A stretch of DNA of 64,000 nucleotides. It comes from Brienomyrus brachyistius (Eukaryota > Chordata > Actinopteri > Osteoglossiformes > Mormyridae). The notes under the pieces are model-generated. The model had not been told where the DNA came from and searched no databases. It saw only the letters and a program-made list of their open reading frames with translations. Where the stretch lies: the NCBI RefSeq assembly GCF_023856365.1, contig NC_064536.1:37068776-37132775 (forward strand), read 5' to 3'. A program made the position numbers and the translations under genes. Position 1 is the first letter of the stretch; every line of letters starts with the position of its first letter. Shown here piece by piece: positions 44,690 through 56,712 of the stretch.

Positions 44690-46123
44690 CAAACCACCTG
44701 GCGGAGAACCGGGAGACACCCGTCTGCATTTAAGCGGCGCGCCCTAAACATAGGTAAGGAAAGGTTTTTATTATTGTTTAATGGAATAGGGAGACAGAGA
44801 CGGGGGTGTCTCGGGGACATACGCCGCCAGGCAGGGTCTCCCGGTAAGGGCACTCGCCAATTAACAGAACTAAAGATAAGAGAGCTGTTTGTGCAGTGTC
44901 CAGTGGGCCCAGTGTGTGTCTGTGATGTGAGAGAAATCTCTAAAGGAAGGGTCACGTGTGGATATTCCCTCAGAGATAAACGCCTTGAAGGAGGGGAAAG
45001 TTGACCCTGAGGGCTTGGGATACTGCTTCGAGGCGTGGAGGCCTTGAAGGTTTAATAGTGATTTAAAGGTATTGCCCTGAGAGAGGGCAATTGTTTGTGC
45101 TGCAGGTTCTTGGATTAGTGTGAGTCGGAGACATCGCCCTAAGAGAGGGGGGTCTCCCTGTTCTGATAAAGTAAAGGTTGGGTTGCCCTAAGGGAGGGGC
45201 CCGTGTGTTTCAAGTTGTGGGGGGAAAAAATGCTGTTATGTCGTGATGCAAAGATATTGTTAAGTTGACAAGGAATTGTTTTAAGCAAAGGTTATATTGT
45301 GTTGCAAATAAAATATTGGTAAAGTAATAAGGCCAGAGAGAGCCTAAGTATTAGAAGTTGTGGGGATTTTAAAGGTCTGCTGGATCAGACTGGTTTTGTT
45401 ATGCAGAAGTGGGGAAAATGATCATATATGCAATTTTGGGTTGAATCAGAGAAAAAGCACATATATTTTTGACGGATAAGTTGAGTGATAAGGTGTATGA
45501 AGCAGAAAAAAGTACCCCAGAGGTAAAACCGCTTAGGAGACTAAAATTAAAAAGGGATCAATCTAGCAGGGGAACTGGATAGAGCATTTGTGCATTTCTA
45601 TAGAAAATCATTTGTAGTAGTGGAAGTGCAGGTAGGTGAGTTTAGAATTTTGACGAATCTCAAAATAAAGTTTTTTGAATAAAATGTGATTAGAAGATTC
45701 TATGGACTATAGAGACTAAGTTTAGAGATAAAGGGTATTAAAGCACATCTTTGTGAGAGAACAACAGGTCATAGACAAGGGGTTTCGTGAATTCCCATGG
45801 AATTAGGGAGTTTAGCAGAGAAAGCATGAGGAGGCTCGTGTGCATGGTGGACAGGCAAACGTAAATCAGGCTGATAAAAAAGAGAGAAGGGAGGCTTTTG
45901 TATATGTGTGCCCGTAGATAATTGGGTGCAACGTTAGGAGTAAGTAGAAAATAATTTAGTCAGTGACACTTTAAGGTGAAGTAGGTTCAGTCAGGGAGAA
46001 AATTCTTATTAAGGAAAAGAAAGGAAAACAATAGAACACGGGTTGGCTGTTAAGAAATTTGATAATTTTTATATCAGACAGGAAAACAGCCCAAGTGACA
46101 GTAGAGTGGAGGAAAACAGTAAA
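44690..46123 (+). other. Retroviral leader region
   Basis: About 1.4 kb without convincing coding, with repeated CCCTGAG/GCCCTAAG-AGAGGG phrases (about 45000-45200). No clear primer site was recognised. Confidence 0.4.
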
Positions 46124-48066
46124 ATGAAGGGCCCAGTAAAGGCAGCAGACACACCAGTACAGCAGCTGGGGAGGGAGCACCCCCTGCTTAAAAGAAAGAT
46201 AGAAAAGGTGTCTAAAAAGTGGGAGAATAGAACAGAGGCCCTGGTAACTAAGTGGCCTAAAGGGGGCACATGGGATGTAGCAGTGTGTGAGGAGATGGAG
46301 ACTCTGATAAAGTATCATAAGGCTAATAAGAACACAGAAAGGCGTGAAAAGAAAAGGCGTAAGGAACTGGAAGTTTTGAGGTTGTTTAAAGTAAAGGGAG
46401 AGACCTGGAGAAGGGACCAGAAAGCAATGAGAAAGGCATTAAGTGAGAAAGAAGAGATGAGGCAGGAAGAAATATGGCCACCGTCTTATCAAAGTCAGTA
46501 CCTGTTAGTGGAAGCCCCACCTCCTTCATAAAAGGGTCAGTTTCCAGTAATAGAGGGGAAGGTGGAATTCAAAGGTGAGGTGACACAGACGGAGGAAGCA
46601 GGAAGGGAGCAGAAAGTAATGGCAGGTTGTTTAGATGGATACAGGGAAGTGAGTGCATTGCTGCGGCAGGCTGTGGAGGAAGGACTGCGAGAGAGTGAGC
46701 TAATAACAGAAGGTCAGGCATGTGGATCTGAGAAAAAGGGAAGTGCTAAAAAGGTGGGGTACGGAGTAAGTAGTGGTAGTGATGCAGAAGGGCTGATGCA
46801 CCTGCTGGACACCCCTAACCCTCCATCTAAAGGATGGAGTCAGTTTCAGGAGAAGGAGACAGAAACAGAAAGTGAGGAAGGAGTAGAGGATAGAGTAGTG
46901 AGAAGCAGGGGGGCTGTAAGGGCCCCCACCAGGTACACTCTGATGCTTCCGTTAATGGTGAAAGGAGCACAGACACAGTATGTGCCGTGGGCAGGACAGG
47001 ATCTGGAGGGCCTGCTTCTCAGACTCCCAGTCCTGGCAGAAGGGGCCGGAAAGTGGATAAAAGCATTAGAGGAGGAAACTATGGGTCGGCTCCTGGCGAT
47101 AGGGGACATAAAGGCAGTTATGGCTCGCGCTTTGGGGGTGGATGCAATGGAGAGACTGCTGCGAAGCAGCGGCCTAGCAGCGGCGACATGGATTCCTGTG
47201 AATGATGCATGTCCCTTTGACGGTTACCGTGCTAACCTCTGGCACCAGCTGCGATTAATGTTTCCTCCACGGCTGAGTGTGGTTGAAATGAAGATGGAGC
47301 CCATAAAGGAGGGGGGAGCCCAGCTGCCTATCTGCAAGCCCAAGAAAAGCAGTGGAGCACTGAGACAGAGCAGGACCTGCAGAATCCGGCATTCAGAGGT
47401 CTGTACCGGAGGGCACTGCAGGACGTGCTCCCTAAGCCAGTGAAAAGCAGGCTAAGGCAAGTTGTGGGACTTATTACTTTGCCTGAGGAGCAGTACCGTG
47501 AGCAGCTGATTCATGCTATTGACTTGTACAGAGAGGAGGAGGACTCTGCTAAAGAGCGTGAGAGGGAGCTGACAAAGAAACTGAATCAGATGCAGCTGGA
47601 GGAGCTGACCGCTAAAAAGAAAAAAGTCCAGGCACCAGTGGTCTCTCCGGACCCCAGCCCCCGGGGGCAGCCTGTAGACAGCCGACAGTCTCCTGTCGCT
47701 GGGGCCCCTCAGAACACTAATTGGCTTTCGGTCCCTGATTGGAATAGAGAGAAAAGATATGATAGGTGGGGGGGTGACCAGAGAGCACCTGATTTCCCAC
47801 AAATTAGACGACCCCAGTCTATGGGAAGACTGGGGAACAGGCCACTTCAGCTGGTGTGCTGGAACTGTAACCAGCCTGGACACACCTCTAGAGTCTGCCC
47901 AAATCCACCCTTTCAGGGGGTGAGCCCGAGACGCCCTATGGGCCCGGTTAATCCAGGAGGCTCTGTAGGTCCAATGCCAAATAGAGGCAGGGGTGGCAAT
48001 CCGCAGTTGCAGAATAACAGACCACGGGGTCCGATCAACCCGTGGGCCCAGGGACGTTTATTCTAG
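46124..48066 (+). pseudogene. Retroviral gag (matrix, capsid, nucleocapsid), broken
   Basis: Start at ATG 46124 (MKGPVKAAD). The matrix part ends near a PPSY motif (about 46480-46491), the usual ESCRT-recruiting late domain. An in-frame TAA at 46529-46531 interrupts. The frame then continues through a capsid-like region (LPLMVKGAQTQYVPW, WHQLRLMFPP) to about 47400, where a frameshift moves it to the third segment. That segment has a charged helix, then one CCHC knuckle CWNCNQPGHTSRVC (near 47860-47900) and a Gly/Pro/Arg-rich end. It stops with TAG at 48064-48066, in frame with protease. Gag builds the virus core; this copy cannot without its breaks. Confidence 0.85.
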
Positions 48067-48099
48067 GGGTGCCCAGAGAATCCTAAAGGGTGACCTCAG

Positions 48100-48540
48100 A
48101 TGCCAATGTTGAGTAAGGGGTCTGAGGCTGAGCCGATGCTGCAGGTTCAAATAAATGGCAAAGTAATACCAATGATGATAGACACTGGAGCCACCTACAC
48201 TTGTGTAGGACTAAAAGATGCCAGTCATATCTCCCGGTCTGCTGAGAAGGTCAGGACCATAGGATTCTCAGGACAAGTGCAGCATATTCCAAAATCTGCT
48301 CCAGTGGAGATTAAGATAGGGGACAAAAATGTAAATATGCCCATATTAATATCAGAGCACAACCCAGTGAATTTGTTAGGCAGAGATGCTTTGTGTCAGC
48401 TGCAGATAGACATAAAATGTACAGAGGGGGGTGTAGAGGTGCTCAGTGGACAGTACAGCCTTATGCGACAAAATTTGTTGTTCCATAGAGGGCAGTATAG
48501 TTTATATGGGATTGAAGATGTTACTGGAAAAATTTGGTAA
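48100..48540 (+). CDS. Retroviral protease segment
   Basis: Active-site block MMIDTGATYTC (DTGA, near 48178-48190), flap-like region, and the second conserved NLLGRDAL block. It is in the same frame as the last gag segment. Two in-frame stops precede it (TAG 48064, TGA 48091) and a TAA at 48538-48540 ends it, after which the frame goes on open into RT. The protease would mature Gag and Gag-Pol. Confidence 0.85.
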   Translation: MPMLSKGSEAEPMLQVQINGKVIPMMIDTGATYTCVGLKDASHISRSAEKVRTIGFSGQVQHIPKSAPVEIKIGDKNVNMPILISEHNPVNLLGRDALCQLQIDIKCTEGGVEVLSGQYSLMRQNLLFHRGQYSLYGIEDVTGKIW

Positions 48541-51094
48541 ATTTTAGAACAGTGGGGTCCATTTATACAGGAACAATATAGCAATAGGTTAAATTGGACA
48601 CAGGAAAAACATATTTGTCTGTTGCGATGGGGAAAATTCAGTGATCCTGAAGTAAAGGGTGAGTGGGATCAGCTGATAGAGTCTCTGCCTGGCCGGGAGA
48701 AAGAAAGGATGTGCATGATAACAGACGGGATAATATTAGGCCCTGAGGGAGTAGCCATTCCGATACGGAAAACGGGAATAGTGGGAGAATGGTACAACAT
48801 ACCAGACATGGAGCCCCACATAGCGATGGCTTTTAATCAGTCCATGCTGGATCTGGGAGAAATGATGCAGCGAGCAAAGCAGGTGGTTTGGGTGCCGACG
48901 GTGCGTGAAGGCGTGCAGGCAGCGGCAGGAGAGAAGATGTTAAGGATTCAGTGGAGTGCAAAGGTTGTAGGTGATTTGAAGTTAGACAACAGAGATTCGT
49001 GGCTGTGGAGCATGATAGGAGTACAGTGTGATGCAAAAGAAAGTACAGAGGAATGTTGGGAGGAAATGGAAAGAGAAGTGCCTGAGGAGGTGTGGACTGC
49101 TCATGATACAGATGTAGGCCTAGTAAATTCAGCTAGCCCAGTGGAAATTTATCTTAAACCAGGGTGCACACCACCCTGGAAAAACCAGTACCCCTTGAAA
49201 CCTGATGCTGAGGAAGGTATAAGGGAAACAATAGAGGGATTACTGGATGCAGGGGTGTTGGTGCCTACCATTAGCTGCTGCAACACCCCCCTCTTGCCTG
49301 TGCCAAAGGCAGGAGGTGAAAAGTGGAGGCTGGTTCATGATTTGCGTGCAGTAAATGAGGTAGTGGAGGATCAGACAGCAGAAGTTCCCAATCCACACAC
49401 ACTGTTGACAAATGTGCCCCCAATGCAAAATGGTTTACAGTTGTGGATTTGTGTTCAGCGTTTTTCAGTGTGCCCCTTGCAGAACAGTCACAGTTTCTGT
49501 TTGCTTTCACCTACAGGGGTCAGCAGTATACCTACACGAGGATGCCACAGGGATTTAAGCATTCGCTGCATGTTTTTAATCAGGTGCTTAAGGCAGACTT
49601 AGATGGACTGAATTTAAAAAGTACAGTGATACAGTATGTGGATGATCTATTGTTGTGTGCTGAAACGCTGGCAGACTGCCACCAAGACTCAGTGCAGTTG
49701 CTGAAGGTTTTGGTGAAAGGGGGGCATAAGGTGTCCAAGGCCAAGCTGCAGTACTGCCAAGAGCAGGTTACGTACTTGGGGCATGAGATCAGCCACGGGA
49801 GGAAAGCTATAGCAGCAGAACAGTTAAAGGGGATCACAAAGGCTCCGAAGCCCATGACTGTGTCACAGATGCTGACTTTTTTAGGGATGACAGGATTCAG
49901 CATGGACTGGATTGAGGACTACGCTGTGAAGGTGGCACCGTTGTGGGCACTGATAAAGCAGGATGGCCACACTAATTTGAAGACCTCCTTAATTTGGACA
50001 AATGAGGCCTCAGTAGCATTTGAATCTATCAAGCAGGAGCTACAGAATGCACCTGCTCTGGGCCTCCCAGACTACACCAAGCCATTTTATCTGTATGTCA
50101 GGAACAGGAAGGACAGCTTTGGGACAGCCCTGCTCACTCAGGACTTGTGTCCTGGCAGACGGAAGCAGCCATTGGCATACTATAGCATGAAGCTGGACAA
50201 TGTGGCTCAGGGATACCCACCCTGTTTCCAGGGAGTGATGGCTGCCTATTTAGGCTATGAAAAGGCCACTGCCATCACAATGAGTTATCCAGTGACAATT
50301 TATACTTCACATAAGGTGGTGGAACTTATTGACAAAGGCAAATTTGTGTTGACCCCAGCAAGGCAGCTAGCGTACTTTGCATTTCTCACTTACCTAGATA
50401 TGACAATAAAGTGCTGCACTACAGTAAACCCTGCAGACAGCATTCCCCTGGAGGATGAGGGGCAGCCACATGAGTGTGTGCAGAGTCTTTGGTTTACACT
50501 AAACTGAGACCAGACTTGGAGAGCTCTCCCATTGAAAATAGCGAGATGGTGTTGTTTGTGGACGGCTCATGTTGGAGAGATGGGGATGCCTTAAAGGCTG
50601 GGTTTGCTGTAGTTCAGGCACAGGGTGATGATTTTTACACTCTCATTTCAGAGCCAGTGGCACCACCGTGTTCCGCTCAATTAGCGGAGCTAAAGTCTTT
50701 GACTGAAGCGTCCCGGCGAGGACAACATAAGACGGTTACTATCTACACAGACTCTGCATACGCACACGGTGTATGCCATCTGTTTGGAGCAGTCTGGAAG
50801 CAAAGGGGGTTTCGCAAAAGTGACGGCTCCCCCATTCAGCATTATAATCAGATTTTGGAGTTGCTACACGCAATGATGCGTCCTAAGCGTTTGGCTGTTG
50901 TTAAGTGTCAGGCCCACCGCAGCGGTCGTGAGTTTGTTATTCAAGGCAATGCGGCCTCTGATGCGGCAGCCAGGGCAGCTGTGCAGGTCAGGACTGCTCA
51001 TCTTTTGCCTATGGTGACTATAGAGCCGAACCTTACTGTTTCTGATCTGGTGGCCCTGCAGGAGCGTGCGGGCCCCTATGAGGCCTCTGTGTAG
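48541..51094 (+). pseudogene. Retroviral reverse transcriptase and RNase H, broken
   Basis: RT starts after the TAA at 48538, with PLLPVPKAGGEKWRLVHDLR near 49290. A frameshift near 49435 leads to FAFTYRGQQYTYTRMPQGF and the catalytic YVDD in IQYVDDLLLC (near 49637). Connection and a degenerate first RNase-H-like fold follow. A second shift lies near 50475, then RNase H with D-E-D-D residues in LFVDGSC, AELKSL, IYTDSAYA and GNAASDAA. It ends TAG 51092. The layout fits a class I retrovirus. Confidence 0.88.
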
Positions 51095-51201
51095 CTAAAA
51101 AGGGGGGCTTCTAAGGATGCTAATGGTCTGTATCGCAACCATGAGGGACTTTTGGCCGCACCTCTGTCTTTGGTGAACATTTTGATAACGGATGCGCATG
51201 G

Positions 51202-51499
51202 TGTGATGCCCGGTCCGTACGATCCTCGTGTGTGCCACGCCCCCTGATTACCCACGTGTGCTTCCCTGATCGTCTCCAGCTGTGTCCAATTTCTTTGATC
51301 AGTCTTGTCCTATTTAAGTCCTAGTCTTGCTTGTCTCCCTTGTCCGTCATTGTGGTATGGTGTTGGTTGTTCCCGTCTGGTGTTTCCTGATCCCAGTTCC
51401 CATAATAAACCCTTCGTTTTACCCTGATTTCGACGTGTTTGCCTGGTCCTTGGCCACCTGCCCGCACGATCGCCTGTCTGCTCGCCCACAATCATGACA
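51202..51499 (+). mobile_element. 298-bp LTR-like repeat inserted in the integrase
   Basis: Begins TGTGATGCCC and ends AATCATGACA. Flanks CATGG (51197-51201) and CATGA (51500-51504) agree at four of five bases. It shares GTACGATCCTCGTGTGTGCC and the ACGTGTGCTTCCCTGATC block with the repeat at 14792-15097 in opposite orientation. It contains a promoter-like TATTTAAG and AATAAA (near 51403), as a small LTR would. Confidence 0.75.
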
Positions 51500-52185
51500 C
51501 ATGATCTTGATCATTGCACAAAGGGGGGATGTGTTACGGAAAATTACACGACAAGGTTTCTGGGCACCTCAGATGCAAGCAATGGTGGATGCAAGGTTGT
51601 CAGAATGTGAGGTGTGCATTAAGAACAATGTACGCAAAGCAATCACGGCCCCAATAGGGCACATTCCAGTGCCTGAGGGACCGTTCAAACACCTAGTGAT
51701 GGACTATGTGGACATGGGAAAAACAGCATATGGAAAGCGATATATACTTGTGATTGTGGACAGGTTCAGCAGATGGGTGGAGGCAATACCGTCCAAGGAC
51801 ATGGGGGGCGATGACAGTGGTGAAATTCCTGATCAGAGAGGTGATTCCGAGGTTTGGGATACCAATTGAAATAAGCTCTGATAATGGAGCTGCCTTTATG
51901 GGGAAAGTTACTAAGTTAGTGGTTCAACAGCTGAGAATAAAACAAAGGTTGGGATGTGTGTATCACCCTCAGTCACAGGGCATGGTGGAGAGAGTGAATG
52001 GCAAACTTAAGCAGAAGCTGAATAAGATTTGCGCCACCATGAAAATGAAGTGGGTGGATGCACTGCCAACAGCCTTGATGGCGTATCGGATGGAAACGCA
52101 CAAGGTGACGCATTTGTCTCCGCATGAAATGCTGACAGGGAGACCAATGCCTGGATCGACTTGGAGGGGGCTGTATAAGGCCTAG
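51500..52185 (+). pseudogene. Retroviral integrase, broken
   Basis: The zinc-binding N-terminus is split by the 298-bp repeat; the cysteine pair (CEVC) is at about 51615. Catalytic residues of the D,D-35-E core are visible in VMDYVDM (near 51702), ISSDNGAAF and GMVERVNG (near 51985). A frameshift lies near 51800. The C-terminal part stops at 52183. The rest of the C-terminal domain continues in other frames to about 52480, overlapping the start of env. Integrase would insert the provirus DNA into the host genome. Confidence 0.87.
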
Positions 52186-52498
52186 ATCAGCTGGGGGATG
52201 AATTAAAGTTGTACATTGTAACCGTTGGACGTTAACCAAAATACACAAAGCTATTTCCAAACAGGAAAAGGAGAAAGCACAGAAAGAAGACACAGACCGG
52301 GAGGAGCCAGTCATCTTTCCAGGAGATAAAGTCTACCTGCGAGTGTTCCGGCGAAAGTGGCACGAGCGGGACCCTTCAAAGTGACACGAGCCTCAGCAAC
52401 AGCGGTACAGGCAGAAAGGAGTAACACGTGGTATCATTTGAACCACTGCACTAGAGTACTGCACGAAAGGCAGATAGTCACTGAAAACGACACAGAGG

Positions 52499-54223
52499 AT
52501 GCAGCTGCCCTTGGCTCAGATGGCCCTGATGGAGGTCCCAGAGGAGCTCCACAACTTGGAGTGGAGCCAGTTTCAGGTTCAGAGCAGACTGAGGGTCAAG
52601 AGGGAGCATCGCAAGCAGGTCAGCTACTCCAGACAGAACATGAAGCTGTGGATTCTGGTAGGGCTGACAGCAACGATATTGGTGATGCTAATGATATATC
52701 AGGCCCTTCAGGTCTGGGGGCACAGCAGGACCACAGGTCAGGTGAGTTCAGAACAATTGACTTCACTGACTCAGCCTTGTCCTTTGATGCTGAATAACCT
52801 CTCAGATAACAATGAGCGAAAGCAAAGAGAAATAGGGAGGAGATATGGGAGTGAGAAGAGTGAGCAAATTGTAGAATATACCCAGGATGAAGTAGACCTG
52901 GATGGGTTAGCAAAACGTACGTTTGGGAATTGGGGTATAAATGGGCTAAGTATACCGCCGCTTCATTAGGGCAGGAGGGTTGTGTGTTGTGTGCAGGTCC
53001 TGACCCTTCAGTTAGGGTAGTCCTGTTCCCATACACTAACAAACGGTGTGAAGAATGGGAAATGGAGAGGATTATGAGATTCTGGAAGAGTCTGTGTCAG
53101 GAGGGGCAGGCCCCTGAGAAAGACTGCAGGCCCATATCTAATCAGTCAGAGCGCATACCATACTGCCCCTATCAGTGTCTGATATATCAGGGAAATACTA
53201 AATATGCTTACAGGGTGGAAAAGCATTGTGGGCAGTTTAAGCCCTGGGAAGGGGGACAGCAAGATATTATGGTGAACAAATTGAGTTTTTTCAAGGGACT
53301 TATTTATGAGTGTTTTACAAATGATGGGCCAGAGGAGGTAGGCATCTTCTGGGGAACCTGTGGAACTGTTTGGGATGTGAAAGGTCCCCGAGTACAAAAC
53401 GGAGAACTATGACGTGTTCCGCTGGATGCGCTAGAAAACCAGAGTGTGCCCCTGGCAGATGTGTGGTGGCTGTGTGGTAAGGAGGGCGGATTGAGGCCTA
53501 CTCTTCCCTATAATTGGGGAGGCCTCTGCGCTAGGATAATGTTAGTCAGCAAGGTGGATATATATTCTAGAAGACGACCGTCTAGGTCCCGCAGATTTGT
53601 TGCAAATTACGAGAAGGATCCCAATGTATATATAGATGCGACTGGCCAGCCGAGGGGCATTCCAGAGAAATATAAGGCGAGAAGTGAGATAGCTGCTGGT
53701 TTCGAATCAATGTTTATTTGGCCTACTCTTAACAAAAATGTGGAATGGATAAATTATTTGTACTATAATCAGCAGAGGTTCACCAACTACACTCTGGAGG
53801 CACTCGCATCTCTGGGGGAGCAGCTTCAGGCCATCAGTCTGATGACCTGGCAGAACAGGATAGCCCTGGATTGGCTCCTGGCAGAGAAAGGGGGAGAGTG
53901 TGTGCTGGGTTGTTTGTGATGACGGGTTGTTTGACTGGTGGTATGATATGTGGGGAAATTGGCAGAAAGCCCTTATGAAAGCACTCTGTGTGGGTGCTGT
54001 GCTCATTTTTGCTCTGCTACTTATCTTTTGTTGTGTAGTTCCTCTTGTTCGCTCCCTAGTGGGGAGAGCACTGTTCCAGCAGGTGACTATAGCTGCAATG
54101 TCTAGAGTGGTGGGAGGACCGTTTGGAGCGGCATCCTCCTGGACCAACACAGAAATGGATGGCAACATAGACACCTTGGATGCAGTCCTGCCCATAGCTG
54201 AAGTTCGGCCATTCCGTGTGTGA
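52499..54223 (+). pseudogene. Retroviral envelope gene, broken in at least four frames
   Basis: A likely leader with a hydrophobic core (KLWILVGLTATILVML) is near 52640-52690. The surface subunit pieces are rich in Cys (52930-53412). A basic cluster ending RSRR near 53595 could be the furin site. The transmembrane subunit shows a heptad region and a gammaretrovirus-like block QNRIALDWLLAEKGGEC (about 53850-53905). After a frameshift near 53905 a membrane anchor (LCVGAVLIFALLLIFCCVV) and a short tail follow. Such envelopes mediate cell entry; stops and shifts break this one. Described only, no repaired reading given. Confidence 0.83.
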
Positions 54224-54646
54224 ATACTCCGAGCAGGAGACCTGCAGCGTGGCTGCCTCCCACGACATCTGGGACTTTTTCTGATTAGAACAGACTGTCC
54301 ATTATAATAGTCTGCAATGTTATTAGTTAACCTTTTACTTATCTTTGTATTACATATATCTGTTTTTGTATTGGGTTTGTAATAGATTTTGTAGTTCTGC
54401 TGTATATGCAATATATCCAGGGGAGGTCATTGTATGGCGATCCTCCCCTCCCTTTCCTGATGTACCCCCTGTGCTGCTGTTGGTTGACTCTCAGTGTTAG
54501 TAGTCTGTGAGCCATACCTGCCATGGACCCCGAAGGGGGGCTGCGCCTGTGGCGGGCTGGGAGTGGAATTTCCCTGGGTCATAGGGTTTTTGCCCTCCCT
54601 CCTAGGCTGGATGGACAGGATTGTGTGTGGGACTCCTTGGAGTCCC

Positions 54647-54658
54647 AAAGGGGGGAAA
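54647..54658 (+). promoter_or_regulatory. Polypurine tract of the endogenous retrovirus
   Basis: AAAGGGGGGAAA directly before the 3' LTR. Confidence 0.75.
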
Positions 54659-54662
54659 TATA

Positions 54663-55350
54663 TGGAATATTATTTAGCACTATATAACGTAGAATACAAG
54701 TATTATGATATTATTAAAAAGTATGCCAAATATCCATGATGTAATCATTACAATGTAAACATAATGTAATCAACACAATGTAATCAACTAGTTGTATTTG
54801 CACCTTTTGTTAGTCTGAGATTCTGTTAGCTACTTTATGTTAGTCCTGAATCTATGAATATTCACTTTTATTAACGTACATTTTATCACTATGTTAAAGG
54901 ACAAATATATTATCAACCTTTTAGTTAGACAATGTGTAAAAGGCTGAAACTGCCAAGGTTTACTACTGAAGGAAGGGATTCGCCTGAGTTCACCAGAAGT
55001 TCACGGCTGAGCATTTTTAAAAAACCAAGTGGAGCTGCTCGCGCCACCATTATGTTCAGCCGAGAGACCAAACTGTAAAAGAAATGATGGACAAACTTAT
55101 CACCTAGGGGTGTGGATTAAGGGGAAAAAAAATTGTTGTGAATGGCTGAAGGAATGATGATGCTTAAGTGACGGTGATATTGTTAAATGATAAGAACTTG
55201 TATAAAAATTGGTGTAAAACAGTACTGGACACACTTTACGTGTCCAGCCTTGGTTGTAACTTCATTGTTGCAATAAAGACTGAATTCTGGATACTACACA
55301 AGCGGACCTCTGATTTCTGATTTGGTGGGGAAGGAGAAAAAACCACGACA
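54663..55350 (+). repeat. 3' LTR of the endogenous retrovirus (approximate edges)
   Basis: Follows the polypurine tract. It contains a TATAAAAATTGG promoter-like box near 55201 and AATAAA at 55272-55277, in correct order for U3-R-U5. Start taken at TGGAAT and end at ACGACA; no second copy in the window confirms these edges. Confidence 0.65.
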
Positions 55351-56712
55351 ATAACACAAAGAGCCACTTAGAATAAACGTCTGGACCTTTCAGTTTGGTG
55401 AGTAAAGAAAATCTTTTATTCCATTTATTCCAGCAAAGCGTCACACTCTGGCACTTGGTACCAAGTCACACGGAGCACACAGAGCAACCAGTTGATAAAC
55501 CATAACTCCCAATTCCCAATAAGGACTAAATCCTGACTGGTCACAAAACACCAACAAACCGAGCTCAAACATATAACAAACACAATTCTCCTGCTAGAGA
55601 GTAAGAGGATGCCGCTTCTTTCAAAAAGATTTATGATCGAAAGGTCATAAAGGTCACGGGTCAAAAGTTCACTGGGGGCGTGGTTGTGGTGGTACGATGT
55701 GATGTCATGGGAGAGGGATTTATTTATTTATTATTTCAAATTATTTAATTATTTTAAATTATTTATTATTTTTAATTATTTATTTAATTATTTTTAATTA
55801 TTTATTTATTATTATTTTAAAAATTGTAATTTTATATTGAGGAGAGTGCTTCTGAGTGTGTATTATTTTAATTTAATGTTATTATTTATTTATTATTATT
55901 TAAAAAAATATAATTTTTTATATTGAGGAGAGTGTGGGGTTTTTGTCGGGTGCCGCTGGGGCTGAGCGGGGTGGGTTACCTGATGGAGTGTGAGCGTACG
56001 TTGTGCGGTACTGTGGTAAGGTCCCGGGCTTTGGAGAATCAGCAAAGGACTCGGAGAGGGCGATGCTGTGTGTCTGGTGTGGTACTGCGGTAAGGTCCCC
56101 ACGGCTTTGGATAATCCGCGGAGAGAGCGATGCCGGAGAGCTGAGAGCCGTGCTGCTGCGCGAGTCTGATGCCGGAGAGCTGAGAGCTGTGCTGCGCGAG
56201 TCTGAGAGAAACTCTGAGAGAATGAGACTCTGGGAGAAAATGATAAAGTTGGAGCAAAGAATGAGATGAAGCGGAGGGTCTGACGTCCAATAAAAATGCT
56301 TGGCGGTAGTTTTGACCGTGTATGTGTTTTTCCTCACGCAAGCATTTGTATTACATCAGCGTATGGGGCCGCACTTTTGTACATCCCGGTAGGTCATACG
56401 GGTCATCTCTAATAACTTGGGACACACATCAAGTTGGACATTTTGTCTCCCAGTAAATTCTGTTTGAAGTTTTGTTTTTCATATATGACTGCGCACAAGT
56501 ACAGATATGGGTTAAAAGAGAAACGCGGCGACGAACATAAACCATCCGCAGATAATTTTATTACGTCGAGCGGGGTTTTCCTCCTATGGTAAAGAAGGCA
56601 CAAGTATCATCGAGGCCTTACCATGCGTACCACGCCCCCACCAGCAGGCCGTGGAGAATATAGGGAGCTTTGCGCTGTAGGGCCAACACTAATTTAAAAA
56701 AAAAATACAGAC
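55351..56712. other. AT-rich low-complexity tract and GC-rich internal duplications
   Basis: 55718-55924 is nearly pure A/T (TTATTTATT motifs). 55925-56230 has imperfect duplications: a block with GTGGTAAGGTCCC..GGCTTTGGA (about 55995 and 56090), and 38-base units GATGCCGGAGAGCTGAGAGC (about 56129 and 56167). AATAAA lies near 56290. There is no credible coding frame. The last part is the leader of the ORF at 56713. Confidence 0.5.

Larger units (their letters stand above)
44690..55350 (+). mobile_element. Endogenous retrovirus, class I-like (gamma/epsilon-type), 5' LTR not found
   Basis: Plus-strand order leader, gag, pro, pol, env, polypurine tract, 3' LTR. Gag and pol share one frame with an intervening UAG, as in gamma- and epsilonretroviruses. 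Env has the gamma-type transmembrane layout. I could not find sequence matching the 3' LTR on the left, so the 5' LTR seems lost and the left edge is approximate. About ten stops or frameshifts make it defective. A 298-bp repeat is inserted at 51202. Confidence 0.85.

Noticed and set aside
56039..56341. 100-139-codon antisense frames in the GC-rich duplicated tract
   Set aside because: They result from the internal duplications, are low in complexity and disagree between the repeat units.
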